64,000 nucleotides of DNA from Thermogemmatispora tikiterensis (GTDB lineage Bacteria > Chloroflexota > Ktedonobacteria > Ktedonobacterales > Ktedonobacteraceae): assembly GCF_003268475.1 (NCBI RefSeq), contig NZ_MCIF01000002.1, forward strand, positions 3,211,382 through 3,275,381. The letters run 5' to 3'. Position 1 is the stretch's first letter. Every line of letters starts with the position of its first letter. The translations under genes were made by a program, and so were the position numbers. The notes under the pieces are model-generated. The model was not told the origin of the DNA. It ran no database searches and was given only the letters and a program-made list of their open reading frames with translations. Below, piece by piece: positions 50,224 to 59,356 of this stretch.

Positions 50224-52236
50224 ATGACGCAGGTGCCATCTGACCATGAGGCAGAGCCACAAGAGGCTCTGGTCGACCTGACAAAGAAGCTGCGCAAGCG
50301 CGAGCGCCGCCTGCTTCAACGCCTGCAGAAAGCCCAGACGGCCCGAGCGAAAGCGGTCGAGCGCTTGAATCGGGCGCAGGCTCGCCTGGAGAAGCGGACA
50401 GCCCGCCTACAACGTCTTGAAGAACGGCTCTCGCTGGTTCGTCAGCAACTACAGACCCTGGAGGCGCTGACTGAGGGAGCACCAGCTTCAGCGCCCCAGC
50501 CCCAGTTCGAGACCACCAGCAGACTGCCAGAGACGGCGCCCTCCGCAGGAGAGGATGACAGGGATCGAGAGCAAACGGCGGTTTCCTCGGGAGAGGTCTC
50601 TCCAATGCCTCCTTCGGCGGAGAGGGAAGCGGCTGCCCCCGGAATCTCAGCTGAGATCGGTGAGACTGCTAGTGGCAATCCGGCGCTTAAGGAGCTGCAG
50701 GCTTTGACACACCTGCTCCTGGAGGAAGGACGGCGTGAGGAGCAGCTACGGGCCAGCTGGGGACGGCCTGGCCTGTCTTCTCCCTCGCCAGCAGATACGG
50801 CGGAAGGGGTCCCCGAGAGCAGCATCGACCAGACTCCAGCTGCGTTTGAACCGGCAAACACTGCCTGGCACGCCTCTGACCAGGATCAGGAGGTAGCTCC
50901 TGGAGGGCAGCGACCGCCTGATCCAGATTGGGTGAGCCAGTTGGCAGCTGACAGGAATAGCGCTGTCTCGACGCAGGAGGAGTCGCTGAACGAGCCTCCT
51001 GCCTATGCTGCTGAGGAAGTTACCTCTTCGGCGCCTGCCGCGCCGCAGCAGACCAGTCAGCCAGCTTCCCCAGCGCCACCTTCGGCTGAGCGTCTGCGCC
51101 AGGCAGCCCTCTATGGCTTCGATGAACCCCCTGAGCTACCCGAGACCGAGAGCGACGATGAAGAGGCTGATTTCTCTCGCGTGACGCCGGCAGTGCTTGC
51201 CTCGTCATTGCTACCGGCTTCGCCCGCCGAATTGGTGCGCGAGGCGCGGGCCGCTGCAGAGGCCGCAGAGGAGGCTGCCAGACTGGCAATCGAACGCGCA
51301 ACCCTGGCCGTGGCTCGTCTCGAACTGCTGCCGTCAGGCCGTCATCTCGCGCAGGAGCTGGCAGAGGTTGAACAAGCGGTAGCTCAGGCAAGCCACGCCG
51401 CCGAGGTGGCCCAGACAACGGCGCGCGAGGTCGAGCACTGGGCCCAGGCCATTGCCCCGGCAGTGGATGATCTTAACGTACCAGCCCCTGCCCAGAACAC
51501 GGCAGTTAGCCAACCAGTCGAGCCAGATAAGCAAAAAGAGCAAAACAATCAAGACTATTATAGTGAGACAGAAAAGACTATTCGAACAGTTGAAGTGGAA
51601 TTGGCAGGAACGTCAATGGCGGTACAGCCCGGTTCGGAGCTGCCTGCACTCAGCCAGGAGAAGGAGCCGGCAGAGGCCATCTCGCTGCCCGAGGAAGAGC
51701 AAGCTGACCTTGAGCCAGCAGCGTCTCAAGGGGAAGAGCAGCTAGAGCCAGCGGAGACAGGCTCGGCAGCGCAAGCAGCCCCGCCTGCGGCTCTGCCCCA
51801 GGAGCAGGCAGCAGAAGCTATGGAAGCCGGGGAGGCAACACTGAGCACCCAGGAAAGAGAGGAGCCAGTGAGCGCTGAAGAGGAAGCCTCTCCCGAGGCC
51901 GAGACAGCAACTTCCCCAGAGGTAACTGCTCCCAGCGAGATAGCAACTGCCATCCCAGAGCCAGAGCCTTTGTCGGTCCCCGTCGAGGCGCAAGAGAGCA
52001 CAGCGGCAGAGACCGCCCAGACGAACGCTCTACCAGAGAGCGAGGCTCACGAGGACCATGAGGGGGCTGCGGAGACAGTGATGACCACGACCCACCACGA
52101 AAAGGGAGAGCAAGAGGAGAGCCTCATTGCTGAGACCCCACTGCCGACTGCTGGACAGGAGGAGACCCGGCATGAAATGCTTAGCGCTGAGCCGGCCCAG
52201 ACAGCCAGCGAGGCGGAACAGAGTGAGAGCAGCTGA
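50224..52236 (+). CDS. Large acidic, low-complexity coiled-coil protein
   Basis: 670 aa from ATG 50224. The N-terminal segment (about 17-80) is a highly charged heptad coiled coil (LTKKLRKRERRLLQRLQKAQ and following). A second helical segment (about 325-430) is rich in Ala, Glu and Arg. The remainder is a long disordered stretch dominated by Glu, Ala, Pro, Ser and Thr with a strongly negative charge. No membrane helix, enzyme motif or known domain was seen. It may be a scaffold or cell-organisation protein. It is followed 79 bp later by the DUF2851 gene, but a functional tie is unproved. Confidence 0.75.
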   Translation: MTQVPSDHEAEPQEALVDLTKKLRKRERRLLQRLQKAQTARAKAVERLNRAQARLEKRTARLQRLEERLSLVRQQLQTLEALTEGAPASAPQPQFETTSRLPETAPSAGEDDRDREQTAVSSGEVSPMPPSAEREAAAPGISAEIGETASGNPALKELQALTHLLLEEGRREEQLRASWGRPGLSSPSPADTAEGVPESSIDQTPAAFEPANTAWHASDQDQEVAPGGQRPPDPDWVSQLAADRNSAVSTQEESLNEPPAYAAEEVTSSAPAAPQQTSQPASPAPPSAERLRQAALYGFDEPPELPETESDDEEADFSRVTPAVLASSLLPASPAELVREARAAAEAAEEAARLAIERATLAVARLELLPSGRHLAQELAEVEQAVAQASHAAEVAQTTAREVEHWAQAIAPAVDDLNVPAPAQNTAVSQPVEPDKQKEQNNQDYYSETEKTIRTVEVELAGTSMAVQPGSELPALSQEKEPAEAISLPEEEQADLEPAASQGEEQLEPAETGSAAQAAPPAALPQEQAAEAMEAGEATLSTQEREEPVSAEEEASPEAETATSPEVTAPSEIATAIPEPEPLSVPVEAQESTAAETAQTNALPESEAHEDHEGAAETVMTTTHHEKGEQEESLIAETPLPTAGQEETRHEMLSAEPAQTASEAEQSESS

Positions 52237-52315
52237 GGTCACTGGCAAGGTGACGACGCTGCCCGCGCAAGCTACCTCCAGAGGAGAAGAGAACAAGTAG
52301 AGGAGAGGCAGGACT

Positions 52316-53548
52316 GTGATTGGGATGCAAATGGGTGAGAGGCAACGAAGAAAGGAGTTCACGGGATCGGAGAGAGGGAGAAGCGGTGCGCCAGCGGTGG
52401 CCGAGAGTCAGGCCCCAGGTCCAGGCAGCAACTTGAGCGAGGATGAGGTGGCGCGTCGCTGGTGGGCACTCCAGCCCGGGGCTTTGCTCCCGTTGAGTCA
52501 GGGCGGTTCGCTGCTCTTGCTCTTTCCTGGGCGACCCGGGGGCCGCTGTGGACCGGATGTTCGCGACGCCGTCCTGCACAATGGAGAGCAGGAGCTGGTC
52601 GGCGATGTCGAGCTGCACGTGCGCTCCAGCGATTGGCAGACGCATGGTCACCATCGCGACACACGCTACAACGAGGTCATTCTCCATGTCGTGTTGATCT
52701 GCGACCAAACCATACCCCCACGGCGTCAGGACGGCAGCCTCGTCCCCGTCTGCTCTCTCTACGACGCAGTGATCACTCCTGCCGAGCTGCGACTGTTCCC
52801 GCTGGCCGCCGATGGCTCTCCAGCGCGCTGGCCCTGTCAGCGTCTCTGGCCCGAGATGACAGCGGAGGACCGTGCACGTCTCCTGACTCTGGCCGGCACT
52901 CTGCGCTTTGAAGAGAAAGCCGCCAGCTTTGTAGCAGCCCTGCGTCAGGCCGAAGCCCGGGATCCCTTCTCGGCCTACGACGTCTGCCTGATCACAGCGC
53001 TGGCCGAGGGCCTGGGCTATGGGCGCAATCGTCGCTTTTTCCGCGCCTGCGGTCAGCGTCTGCTTGGTTTCACGACGGCGCTGCCCGAGCCAGAAGGACG
53101 AGCGTCGAAACCGCCTCCGCTGGATGCGGCGCGCCTCCAGACCCTGGGTCTGCTGGTAGCCCGCTGGTCTACGACGGGTGCCTGGGCGAGACTGCAGCCC
53201 GCCTTGAGCATCGAGAAGCCCAAACAGGCAATCGCCGAGCTGCGGGCCGCCCTGGCCCCTCTCAGCAGTGCGCGCAGCGATATTCTCATCTGTAACGTTG
53301 TCTTGCCCTTTGCCTACGCTGTCGCCCTGATCGAGAGGAGCGAGCCTCTTGCTCACCAGGCCCAGCAGCTCTACCAGTCGTATCCAGCCCTGCCCTCCAA
53401 CCAGGTCACACGGGCCATGTCTCGGCAGCTTCTGCTCCCCGTCGAGCCGCGGCTCGCCTGTCAGCAACAGGGCCTACACCACATCTATCAAGAAACCTGC
53501 CGCGCCAAACGCTGCGGCATCTGCATGGCAGGAAAGAAGTTGCTATGA
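52316..53548 (+). CDS. DUF2851 family protein
   Basis: About 410 aa using GTG 52316; ATG 52325 and 52331 are alternatives, and AGGAG is at 52301. The family motif GDVELHVRSSDWQTHGHHRD with YNEVILHVVLICD (about 100-135) resembles a PD-(D/E)xK-like core, and the C-terminus has a zinc-finger-type cluster of cysteines (CRAKRCGICMAG). DUF2851 proteins are widespread in Bacteroidetes and Chloroflexi and uncharacterised. The stop overlaps the pseudouridine synthase start (ATGA), so the two are coupled. Confidence 0.85.
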   Translation: MIGMQMGERQRRKEFTGSERGRSGAPAVAESQAPGPGSNLSEDEVARRWWALQPGALLPLSQGGSLLLLFPGRPGGRCGPDVRDAVLHNGEQELVGDVELHVRSSDWQTHGHHRDTRYNEVILHVVLICDQTIPPRRQDGSLVPVCSLYDAVITPAELRLFPLAADGSPARWPCQRLWPEMTAEDRARLLTLAGTLRFEEKAASFVAALRQAEARDPFSAYDVCLITALAEGLGYGRNRRFFRACGQRLLGFTTALPEPEGRASKPPPLDAARLQTLGLLVARWSTTGAWARLQPALSIEKPKQAIAELRAALAPLSSARSDILICNVVLPFAYAVALIERSEPLAHQAQQLYQSYPALPSNQVTRAMSRQLLLPVEPRLACQQQGLHHIYQETCRAKRCGICMAGKKLL

Positions 53549-54357
53549 GCGCATCGACAGGCACAGAGCGCCTCGCTCGCTTTCTGGCCCATGCCGGCGT
53601 CGCCTCGCGTCGCCACGCCGAAGCTCTCATCTTCAGCGGGCGAGTACAGGTCAATGGAGAGACCGTGACCACGCCGGCGACACGCATCGATCCCGAGCGA
53701 GACAGGATTACCGTTGACGGTCGGCCTATCCAGGCGCCGAAGCACCATCTCTATCTCATGCTCCATAAGCCAGCGGGCTACGTCAGCACCGTGAGTGACC
53801 CCCAGGGACGGCCCACAGTGCTCGACCTGCTGCCCAAGCAGCTGCGCCACCTGCGTCTTTATCCCGTGGGGCGGCTCGACCTGGAGACCACCGGCTTGCT
53901 GCTGCTGACCAACGATGGCGAGTTTGCGCTGCAGATGACGCATCCACGCTTTGCTCCAGAGAAACGCTATCGCGTACTCGTGCAGGGCCATCCCTCCCCC
54001 ACCACCCTGGAACAACTCCGCCAGGGAGTGATGATCAAGGAAGACAATGGCCGCTTCTACCGCACCGCTCCCGTTGGCGTACGGCAGCTACGCCGAACCG
54101 CTACCGGCACGTGGTTAGAGCTATGCCTGCACGAGGGGCGAAAACGGCAGATACGGCGCATGCTGGCCAGCGTCGGTCATCCCGTCCTGGAGCTGCAACG
54201 GGTCGCGATTGGCCCCCTGACCCTGGGTGACTTACCACCCGGCGCCTGGCGCCCGCTGACTGAGGCCGAAATCGCTGCTCTCCGCTCTCCGAAGAACCAG
54301 ACAGCTTCTTCCAGCGCAGCAGCACCCTCGGCCCAGTCCCAAAAAGGCCGCTCCTAG
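53545..54357 (+). CDS. 16S/23S rRNA pseudouridine synthase (RsuA/RluB family)
   Basis: 270 aa. N-terminal S4 domain LARFLAHAGVASRRHAEALI (about 9-28) binds RNA; the catalytic Asp is in the motif PVGRLDLETTGLLLLTNDGE (about 108-127), and the final HEGRKRQIRRMLASVGHPV matches the RsuA/RluB/RluE/RluF group. It isomerises a uridine in ribosomal RNA. Length fits RluB without a long tail. It overlaps the DUF2851 gene by four bases. Confidence 0.92.
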   Translation: MSASTGTERLARFLAHAGVASRRHAEALIFSGRVQVNGETVTTPATRIDPERDRITVDGRPIQAPKHHLYLMLHKPAGYVSTVSDPQGRPTVLDLLPKQLRHLRLYPVGRLDLETTGLLLLTNDGEFALQMTHPRFAPEKRYRVLVQGHPSPTTLEQLRQGVMIKEDNGRFYRTAPVGVRQLRRTATGTWLELCLHEGRKRQIRRMLASVGHPVLELQRVAIGPLTLGDLPPGAWRPLTEAEIAALRSPKNQTASSSAAAPSAQSQKGRS

Positions 54358-54600
54358 TCATCCGTCCTGGCCTCTGATCGCTTCCCAGGAGAGCGGAGGA
54401 CAACAGAGAATCCCCTCCCCTGATGGCTACCCACTGCTCGCCATAGAAGCTTCCTTTTACATAGGAAGACATAGCTTGTATCCCCGGGGTATGGTAAGAG
54501 CAAGAGCATCGCAAACCAGAACAGAGGCCATGCCGTCGTACCAACCTCACCAGCGAGCGTGCCTGCTCTTCACCACAGCCCTGATCGAGAGAGACCTCCC

Positions 54601-56070
54601 ATGCTCAGAGCGGAGCGGCTGCTAGAGATTATCGAGCGCCTCCAACGCCTGCCCGAGGGAGAAGGGCGACGTTTGCTTCTCGACTTTCTGCGCCAGGGTA
54701 GCGCTGCCCGGCGCAGTCTGCTCTTCCTCAGTGAAGAGGACACCCAGCATCTGCGCCTGCTGGCGAGCAGTGGCCGCCCGCCTTCGCGCCCTCCTGCTCA
54801 CAGCCACAGCCAGCGCCAGGCTGGTACTATCGAACTCATCCCCCTGAGCGGCATCTTCGGCAGCGTCATGCGCAGCCAGGCCCCGCGCTTCATCTCCTCT
54901 ATCCAGCAAGAGCCGCAGGCCCTGCCCAGCGAGCGCTACTGGAGCGGCTCCGTTGGGAGCCTGCTCCTCTGTCCTCTTGGGCAGGCTGGTCAGCCCGCCA
55001 GCGCTCTCCTGGTCCTCTGCTTCACTCGCCGCCAGGGCAGCCAATTAGCCACTCAAAGTGATCCTGCGACCCTACTCAAGAGCAACCTCTTCCAGCTCTG
55101 CCTGTCGCTGCTCGCCCACTACCTCCCCTCTGTTTCGTCGCCAACAGTGGCAGTCGCTTATGAGCAGGCGACCGAGAGCCGTCCCCATAGAAGGCGCAGC
55201 GGCTCCGCAGCGGTAGCCGCTGCGCCCAGCCCCTTACCGCCCTCAGAAGCGGCCATCGAAGAAGAACGAGCGCGCCTTGCCCACACGCTCCACGATAGTC
55301 TGGCTCAGGAATTAGCGCACATCCTTCATCAGCTAGAGGCCGCAAGCCGCCAGCTGGAGAGCCAGCCAGAGGAAGCCAGACACGCCCTGACAGAAGCCCA
55401 GCAGCAACTGCGCCAGAGCCTGGAGCGCCTACGCGAAACCATCGCTACCCTGGCCCCCGCGCCGCTCGGTGAGGTCAGCTTTGAGCTGGCCCTGCACTCG
55501 CTGCTGGAAGACTTCCAGCGAGCCGAGCCATCCATTATCCTGGAAGAAAGGATAGAGCAGCCGCTGGCCATCCCTCACCATCTCGAGCCAACGATCTTCC
55601 ACCTCGTGCAAGAGGCACTCAATAACGTACGCAAGCATGCGCAGGCCAGCCGTGTCAGTCTCAGGATGCAGCATCAGGATGGAACACTCGTGGTGAGGAT
55701 TGAAGATAACGGAAAGGGCTTTACGCCAGAGCAACGCGAGAGTGGCCTACAGCACCAGCTGGGGCTCTACTTGATGCGCGAGCGCGTCCAGCGGGCCGGT
55801 GGTAGCCTGACGATCCAGAGCGCCCCCCGGCAGGGCACACGCCTTGAAGCTCGCTTTCCCCAGGGAAGCGCCGACTCGCCACTCACGCCGCGCGAGCGCC
55901 AGATACTGCAGCTGCTCAGCACTGGAGCCAGTAACCAGACCATCGCTCAGCAGCTTGCGCTCAGTGTTGAGACCGTCAAAGCAGATATCGAGGCCATCAA
56001 GCGCAAGCTCAAGGCCCGCAATCGGACTCAGGCGATAGTCAGCGCCCTGCGTCTCCATTGGTTGGAGTAG
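54601..56070 (+). CDS. NarX/LiaS-type histidine kinase fused to a LuxR helix-turn-helix
   Basis: 489 aa from ATG 54601. Residues 1-190 are a GAF-like region with no membrane helix, so sensing is cytoplasmic. The HisKA_3 H-box has His231 in ARLAHTLHDSLAQELAHIL. The ATPase domain follows with N-box EALNNVRKHA (338-347) and DNGKGF (369-374). A LuxR-type HTH begins at LTPRERQILQLLSTGASNQTIAQ (about 428-450) and ends with SVETVKADIEAIKRKLKARN. Normally kinase and LuxR protein are separate and linked by a receiver; here no receiver is present. The kinase may control DNA binding directly, or the HTH part may be a regulator that uses ATP binding as a switch. A GTG at 54559 is an alternative start. 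Confidence 0.85.
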   Translation: MLRAERLLEIIERLQRLPEGEGRRLLLDFLRQGSAARRSLLFLSEEDTQHLRLLASSGRPPSRPPAHSHSQRQAGTIELIPLSGIFGSVMRSQAPRFISSIQQEPQALPSERYWSGSVGSLLLCPLGQAGQPASALLVLCFTRRQGSQLATQSDPATLLKSNLFQLCLSLLAHYLPSVSSPTVAVAYEQATESRPHRRRSGSAAVAAAPSPLPPSEAAIEEERARLAHTLHDSLAQELAHILHQLEAASRQLESQPEEARHALTEAQQQLRQSLERLRETIATLAPAPLGEVSFELALHSLLEDFQRAEPSIILEERIEQPLAIPHHLEPTIFHLVQEALNNVRKHAQASRVSLRMQHQDGTLVVRIEDNGKGFTPEQRESGLQHQLGLYLMRERVQRAGGSLTIQSAPRQGTRLEARFPQGSADSPLTPRERQILQLLSTGASNQTIAQQLALSVETVKADIEAIKRKLKARNRTQAIVSALRLHWLE

Positions 56071-56084
56071 ACGACGTATCCTCG

Positions 56085-56098
56085 CCCCGGGCCCGGGG
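56085..56098. repeat. 14-bp perfect palindrome CCCCGGGCCCGGGG
   Basis: Lies 15 bp after the kinase-LuxR stop, between convergent genes. As RNA it could only form a small hairpin, so a role as terminator is doubtful. Confidence 0.5.
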
Positions 56099-56233
56099 AA
56101 GAGTTACCAGGGAGATGGCAGACGAGGAGCAACCACGGCGAGCAGTCGACGCGCATTCACCGACAAGCACCGGCAATGGCAGCGCAGCCAGCCGAAGCTC
56201 AAGGTCGCGAGCGTCAGCGACGGCGACGCGGCC

Positions 56234-58837
56234 TCAACCCTGACGCCTGCGGGTACGCTTCAAATCGCGCCCTACCTGCAATACATCCTTTACTCGTTCA
56301 AGGCGGGCGATGACACGCTGGAGCTGCTCCAGGTTCTCGATCTCCAGCGTTGCATTGACCACCGCCAACTCACGTGAGCCGTTGGTATGAGTAGACAAAG
56401 CAGCCATATTGATGCCCAGCTCGGCGATGGCTCCAGCAATATCGCGCATCAGGCCCGGGCGATCGCGGGCCGTCACTACGATCGGGGCCAGATAGTGCGA
56501 CTGCTCCACGCCGGCCCAGCTCACCGTAATCAAGCGTTCGCTGCTATGCTCACGGTAGCGGGCGATATTGGGGCAATCGGCCCGATGCACGATCACGCCG
56601 CGGCCACGGCTAATAAAGCCCACGATAGGATCGCCGGGCAGAGGGCAGCAGCAGTTCGCCAGACGTGTCAGCAGGCCAGTGACGCCATCGACACAGAGAT
56701 TGACCGCTGGAGCCTCCTTCGTACCGCTCGTTGGCAGCAGCGGCTCCTCCTCCTGGTGAGCGCCATTCTCACGCTCACGTCCATCGCGGTCGCGGATCTG
56801 CAGATACTCGCCCAGGCGCACCGCCACCCAGTGCTGGCGGATTTTATCGCTGCCAATAGCCGCCAGCAGATCCTCAAAGGAAGCCAGGCGCGGCTCCCGC
56901 TGCTCGCGCTGAGCGTTGTACTCTTCCAGCAAGCGATCCTGCAGATCCTCCGTCAGCACCTCCAGTCCGCGGACGCCGAGGGCTTTCAGCTCGCGATCCA
57001 GGCGCTCCCGCCCAATCTGGATATTGATATCGCGCTCATGGGCCTTCAGATAACGACGAATATGGCTGCGAGCCGTGGCTGTGCGCGCAAAATTGAGCCA
57101 GTCACGGCTCGGATGAGCCGTGCGGCTTGTCGTAATATCGACGATCTCTCCATTCTTCAGCTCGTAGTCGAGGGGAACCATGCGCGCTACCAGCCGCTCA
57201 CTCTCGCCAGCGCCCATCTCCGTAATGATGCGCGCGCCAGCGCAGTGGTTGCCGATCTCGCTATGGATGCGATAGGCGAAATCGATCGGCGTCGAGCCAA
57301 CTGGCAGATCCTTGACCTCACCCTTGGGCGTAAAGACAAAGATCTGCTCAGAGAACGGATCGCTGCGCGAAGTCTCCGGCGGCTCAGACTCGCCGCTCTG
57401 CGAAGCCCGCAGCTCGCGCTGCCACTCAGCCAGCTGGCGTAGCCAGGTCAACAGCTCCTTGGCCGAAGGAGAAGCGTGATCCCCCACATCCTTATAGTGC
57501 CAGTGCATGGCCACCCCATACTCAGCGATCTGATGCATCTCAAAGGTGCGGATCTGAATCTCCACCAACTGCTCGTCGACGCAGAAGACCGTCGTATGGA
57601 GGGCCTGATAGCCATTCGGCTTGGGATTGGCAATATAGTCCTTAATACGGCCCTCTTTAGGCTTCCAGAGGCTATGGACATGGCCCAAGGCCAGATAACA
57701 ATCCTGGGTGGTCTCCACCAGGATGCGGAAGGCGATCACATCATGGATCTGATTCAGATCCAGGCCGCGCTTCAAGTCCTCCAGGCTCTCTGTGCCAAGC
57801 AGGCTCGGCTGGGTTGGCAGACCAGCGGCGCGCAGAATCTTCTTATAGAAGCTGTAGAGGTGCTTAATGCGCCCAGAGACCTCCACATGTTTCAGGCCGA
57901 TGGCCGCCATCTCACGGCGCAGAATCTCACAGACCTTCTCCACATAGGCCCCCCACTGCTTTTTCTCGGCCTCCATCTGATCGCGGACCCAGGCATATTG
58001 CACAGGCTGCAAGATCTCGAAAGCCAGGTCCTCCAGCTCGCACTCCACGCGCGACATCCCGAGGCGGCCCGCCAGCGGTGCATAAATCTCGCGCGTCTCG
58101 CGCGCCATTGTCAGCCGCTCCTGCGGGTCATACTGGAAAACTGGATCGCGCAACATACGCATCGCATGCAGGCGATAGGCCAGCTTCAGCAGAACGACCC
58201 GCGGGTCATCAGACATGGCCAGAAACATCTTGCGCACCGTCTCCGCCTGCTGATGCTGCAGCGCATCGCGGTTGCGCCGCTTGCGGCTCTCGCGGCTGCT
58301 CTCCACCTCGCTACGGCCCGCCGGCAAGAGCTGAGCGCCAACATGCTTCTTGCGCTCCAGAATGTTGAGGCGCAGCATACTGCTCACTACTCGCGCCACC
58401 GGCTGCCCCAGCTCCTCAGCCACATGCTCCAACGAGAGCAGCTCGGCATCAACCGCCTCGAAAATCAGGCCCGCGGCGACGCCGATGGCATCGATGCGCA
58501 TCTCGGCCAGGATCAGGGCCACCCCCAGCGCATGTTCCAGGGGAGGAAGGGCACGCTTTCCCCTGACGCCGCGACAGCGCTCCTGCGCCAGGCGCAAAGC
58601 ATGCTGCACCTGCTCAATTTCAGCGGGAGACATATATTCGCGGACGCGAGCCAGCAAGGTTTCTGCCGCACGCTCGTCGGGGGGCTTTTCTCCAACAGCA
58701 ATGGTCAGACCTCCGCCGGTTTCCACTTCCCCCGGCGCCCCCGCCGCAGACACGGATACGGATAAGCGCTCTCCCAACTGCCGGCCTGACTCAGGCTCGA
58801 TCGTCATCTCTACCATGTGCACATTTCTATATTTCAT
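56234..58837 (-). CDS. RelA/SpoT homologue with inactivated hydrolase domain (probable (p)ppGpp synthetase)
   Basis: 867 aa. The HD hydrolase domain has lost its metal site: FEAVDA (126-131) replaces the HDVVED of the neighbouring paralogue, LEHA replaces YIQHP, and KLAYRLHAMR replaces KLADRLHNMR. The synthetase domain looks intact, with IHDVIAFRILV, the RIKDYIANPKPNGYQALHT loop and EIQIRTFEMHQIAEYG. TGS (GSTPIDFAYRIHSEIGNHC), a conserved C-terminal zinc-finger-like segment and ACT domain complete the long-form Rel. It would make, but not hydrolyse, (p)ppGpp. The RIKD loop is of the bifunctional type. It follows the intact Rel gene on the same strand, 519 bp apart. Confidence 0.9.
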   Translation of the reverse strand: MKYRNVHMVEMTIEPESGRQLGERLSVSVSAAGAPGEVETGGGLTIAVGEKPPDERAAETLLARVREYMSPAEIEQVQHALRLAQERCRGVRGKRALPPLEHALGVALILAEMRIDAIGVAAGLIFEAVDAELLSLEHVAEELGQPVARVVSSMLRLNILERKKHVGAQLLPAGRSEVESSRESRKRRNRDALQHQQAETVRKMFLAMSDDPRVVLLKLAYRLHAMRMLRDPVFQYDPQERLTMARETREIYAPLAGRLGMSRVECELEDLAFEILQPVQYAWVRDQMEAEKKQWGAYVEKVCEILRREMAAIGLKHVEVSGRIKHLYSFYKKILRAAGLPTQPSLLGTESLEDLKRGLDLNQIHDVIAFRILVETTQDCYLALGHVHSLWKPKEGRIKDYIANPKPNGYQALHTTVFCVDEQLVEIQIRTFEMHQIAEYGVAMHWHYKDVGDHASPSAKELLTWLRQLAEWQRELRASQSGESEPPETSRSDPFSEQIFVFTPKGEVKDLPVGSTPIDFAYRIHSEIGNHCAGARIITEMGAGESERLVARMVPLDYELKNGEIVDITTSRTAHPSRDWLNFARTATARSHIRRYLKAHERDINIQIGRERLDRELKALGVRGLEVLTEDLQDRLLEEYNAQREQREPRLASFEDLLAAIGSDKIRQHWVAVRLGEYLQIRDRDGRERENGAHQEEEPLLPTSGTKEAPAVNLCVDGVTGLLTRLANCCCPLPGDPIVGFISRGRGVIVHRADCPNIARYREHSSERLITVSWAGVEQSHYLAPIVVTARDRPGLMRDIAGAIAELGINMAALSTHTNGSRELAVVNATLEIENLEQLQRVIARLERVKDVLQVGRDLKRTRRRQG

Positions 58838-59356
58838 GCAGAAAACTGCAGGATATGGTCTCGTGCAGATTCACTTATCGTTCTTCCAGGGTAGCTTTAC
58901 AAGAATCGTCAGAGGCCCTGCCACCGTTCTTTTCGACCAATGTGCCCCTTCACTCGTTCCTGGCAGCATCCCGGGCCTAGAGTTCCACAGGTTCTAGCAG
59001 TACATCCTTTCAGATTATAGACCTTGCAGATAGCCTTGTCTAGCTGCCCTCAGCAGGCACAGACCCCAGGGGAACCCCTGCCAGCGCGGAATCAAAGCGC
59101 AATCAGTTCGGCGAACAAAGATGACATCTCCTGGACAACCCCAGGGTAAAGAGTACCATCACACGAGAGGAGAGAAATGGCTCGCAGCCAGCCTGTCACA
59201 GCGGCAACAGCGGCAAGCTCAGCCGCCCACGTCTACCTACTCAGTCAAAGGTAGGGAGCACGTCGCCTGGCAACGAAGGAGAGCACCAGCAAGAGAGCGG
59301 CCACAGAGCAGCGTTCCGCTCGCTTGCTGTTCAAAAACGCTCTTTGCCCTGCCGGA
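58838..59356. other. Intergenic region between the two rel genes
   Basis: 519 bp with no credible gene. It contains the promoter candidate for the downstream rel gene at 58874-58902 and, near the start codon, a small GCAG-TTTT-CTGC hairpin sequence. Confidence 0.5.
58874..58902 (-). promoter_or_regulatory. Possible promoter of the second rel gene
   Basis: On the minus strand TTGTAA (58897-58902) is followed after 17 bp by GATAAG (58874-58879), 37 bp before the ATG. The match is moderate, but the position suggests this rel can be transcribed independently of the first. Confidence 0.35.

Noticed and set aside
57476..58765. 429-codon open frame opposite the second rel gene
   Set aside because: Antisense shadow of a well-supported gene; no known motifs.
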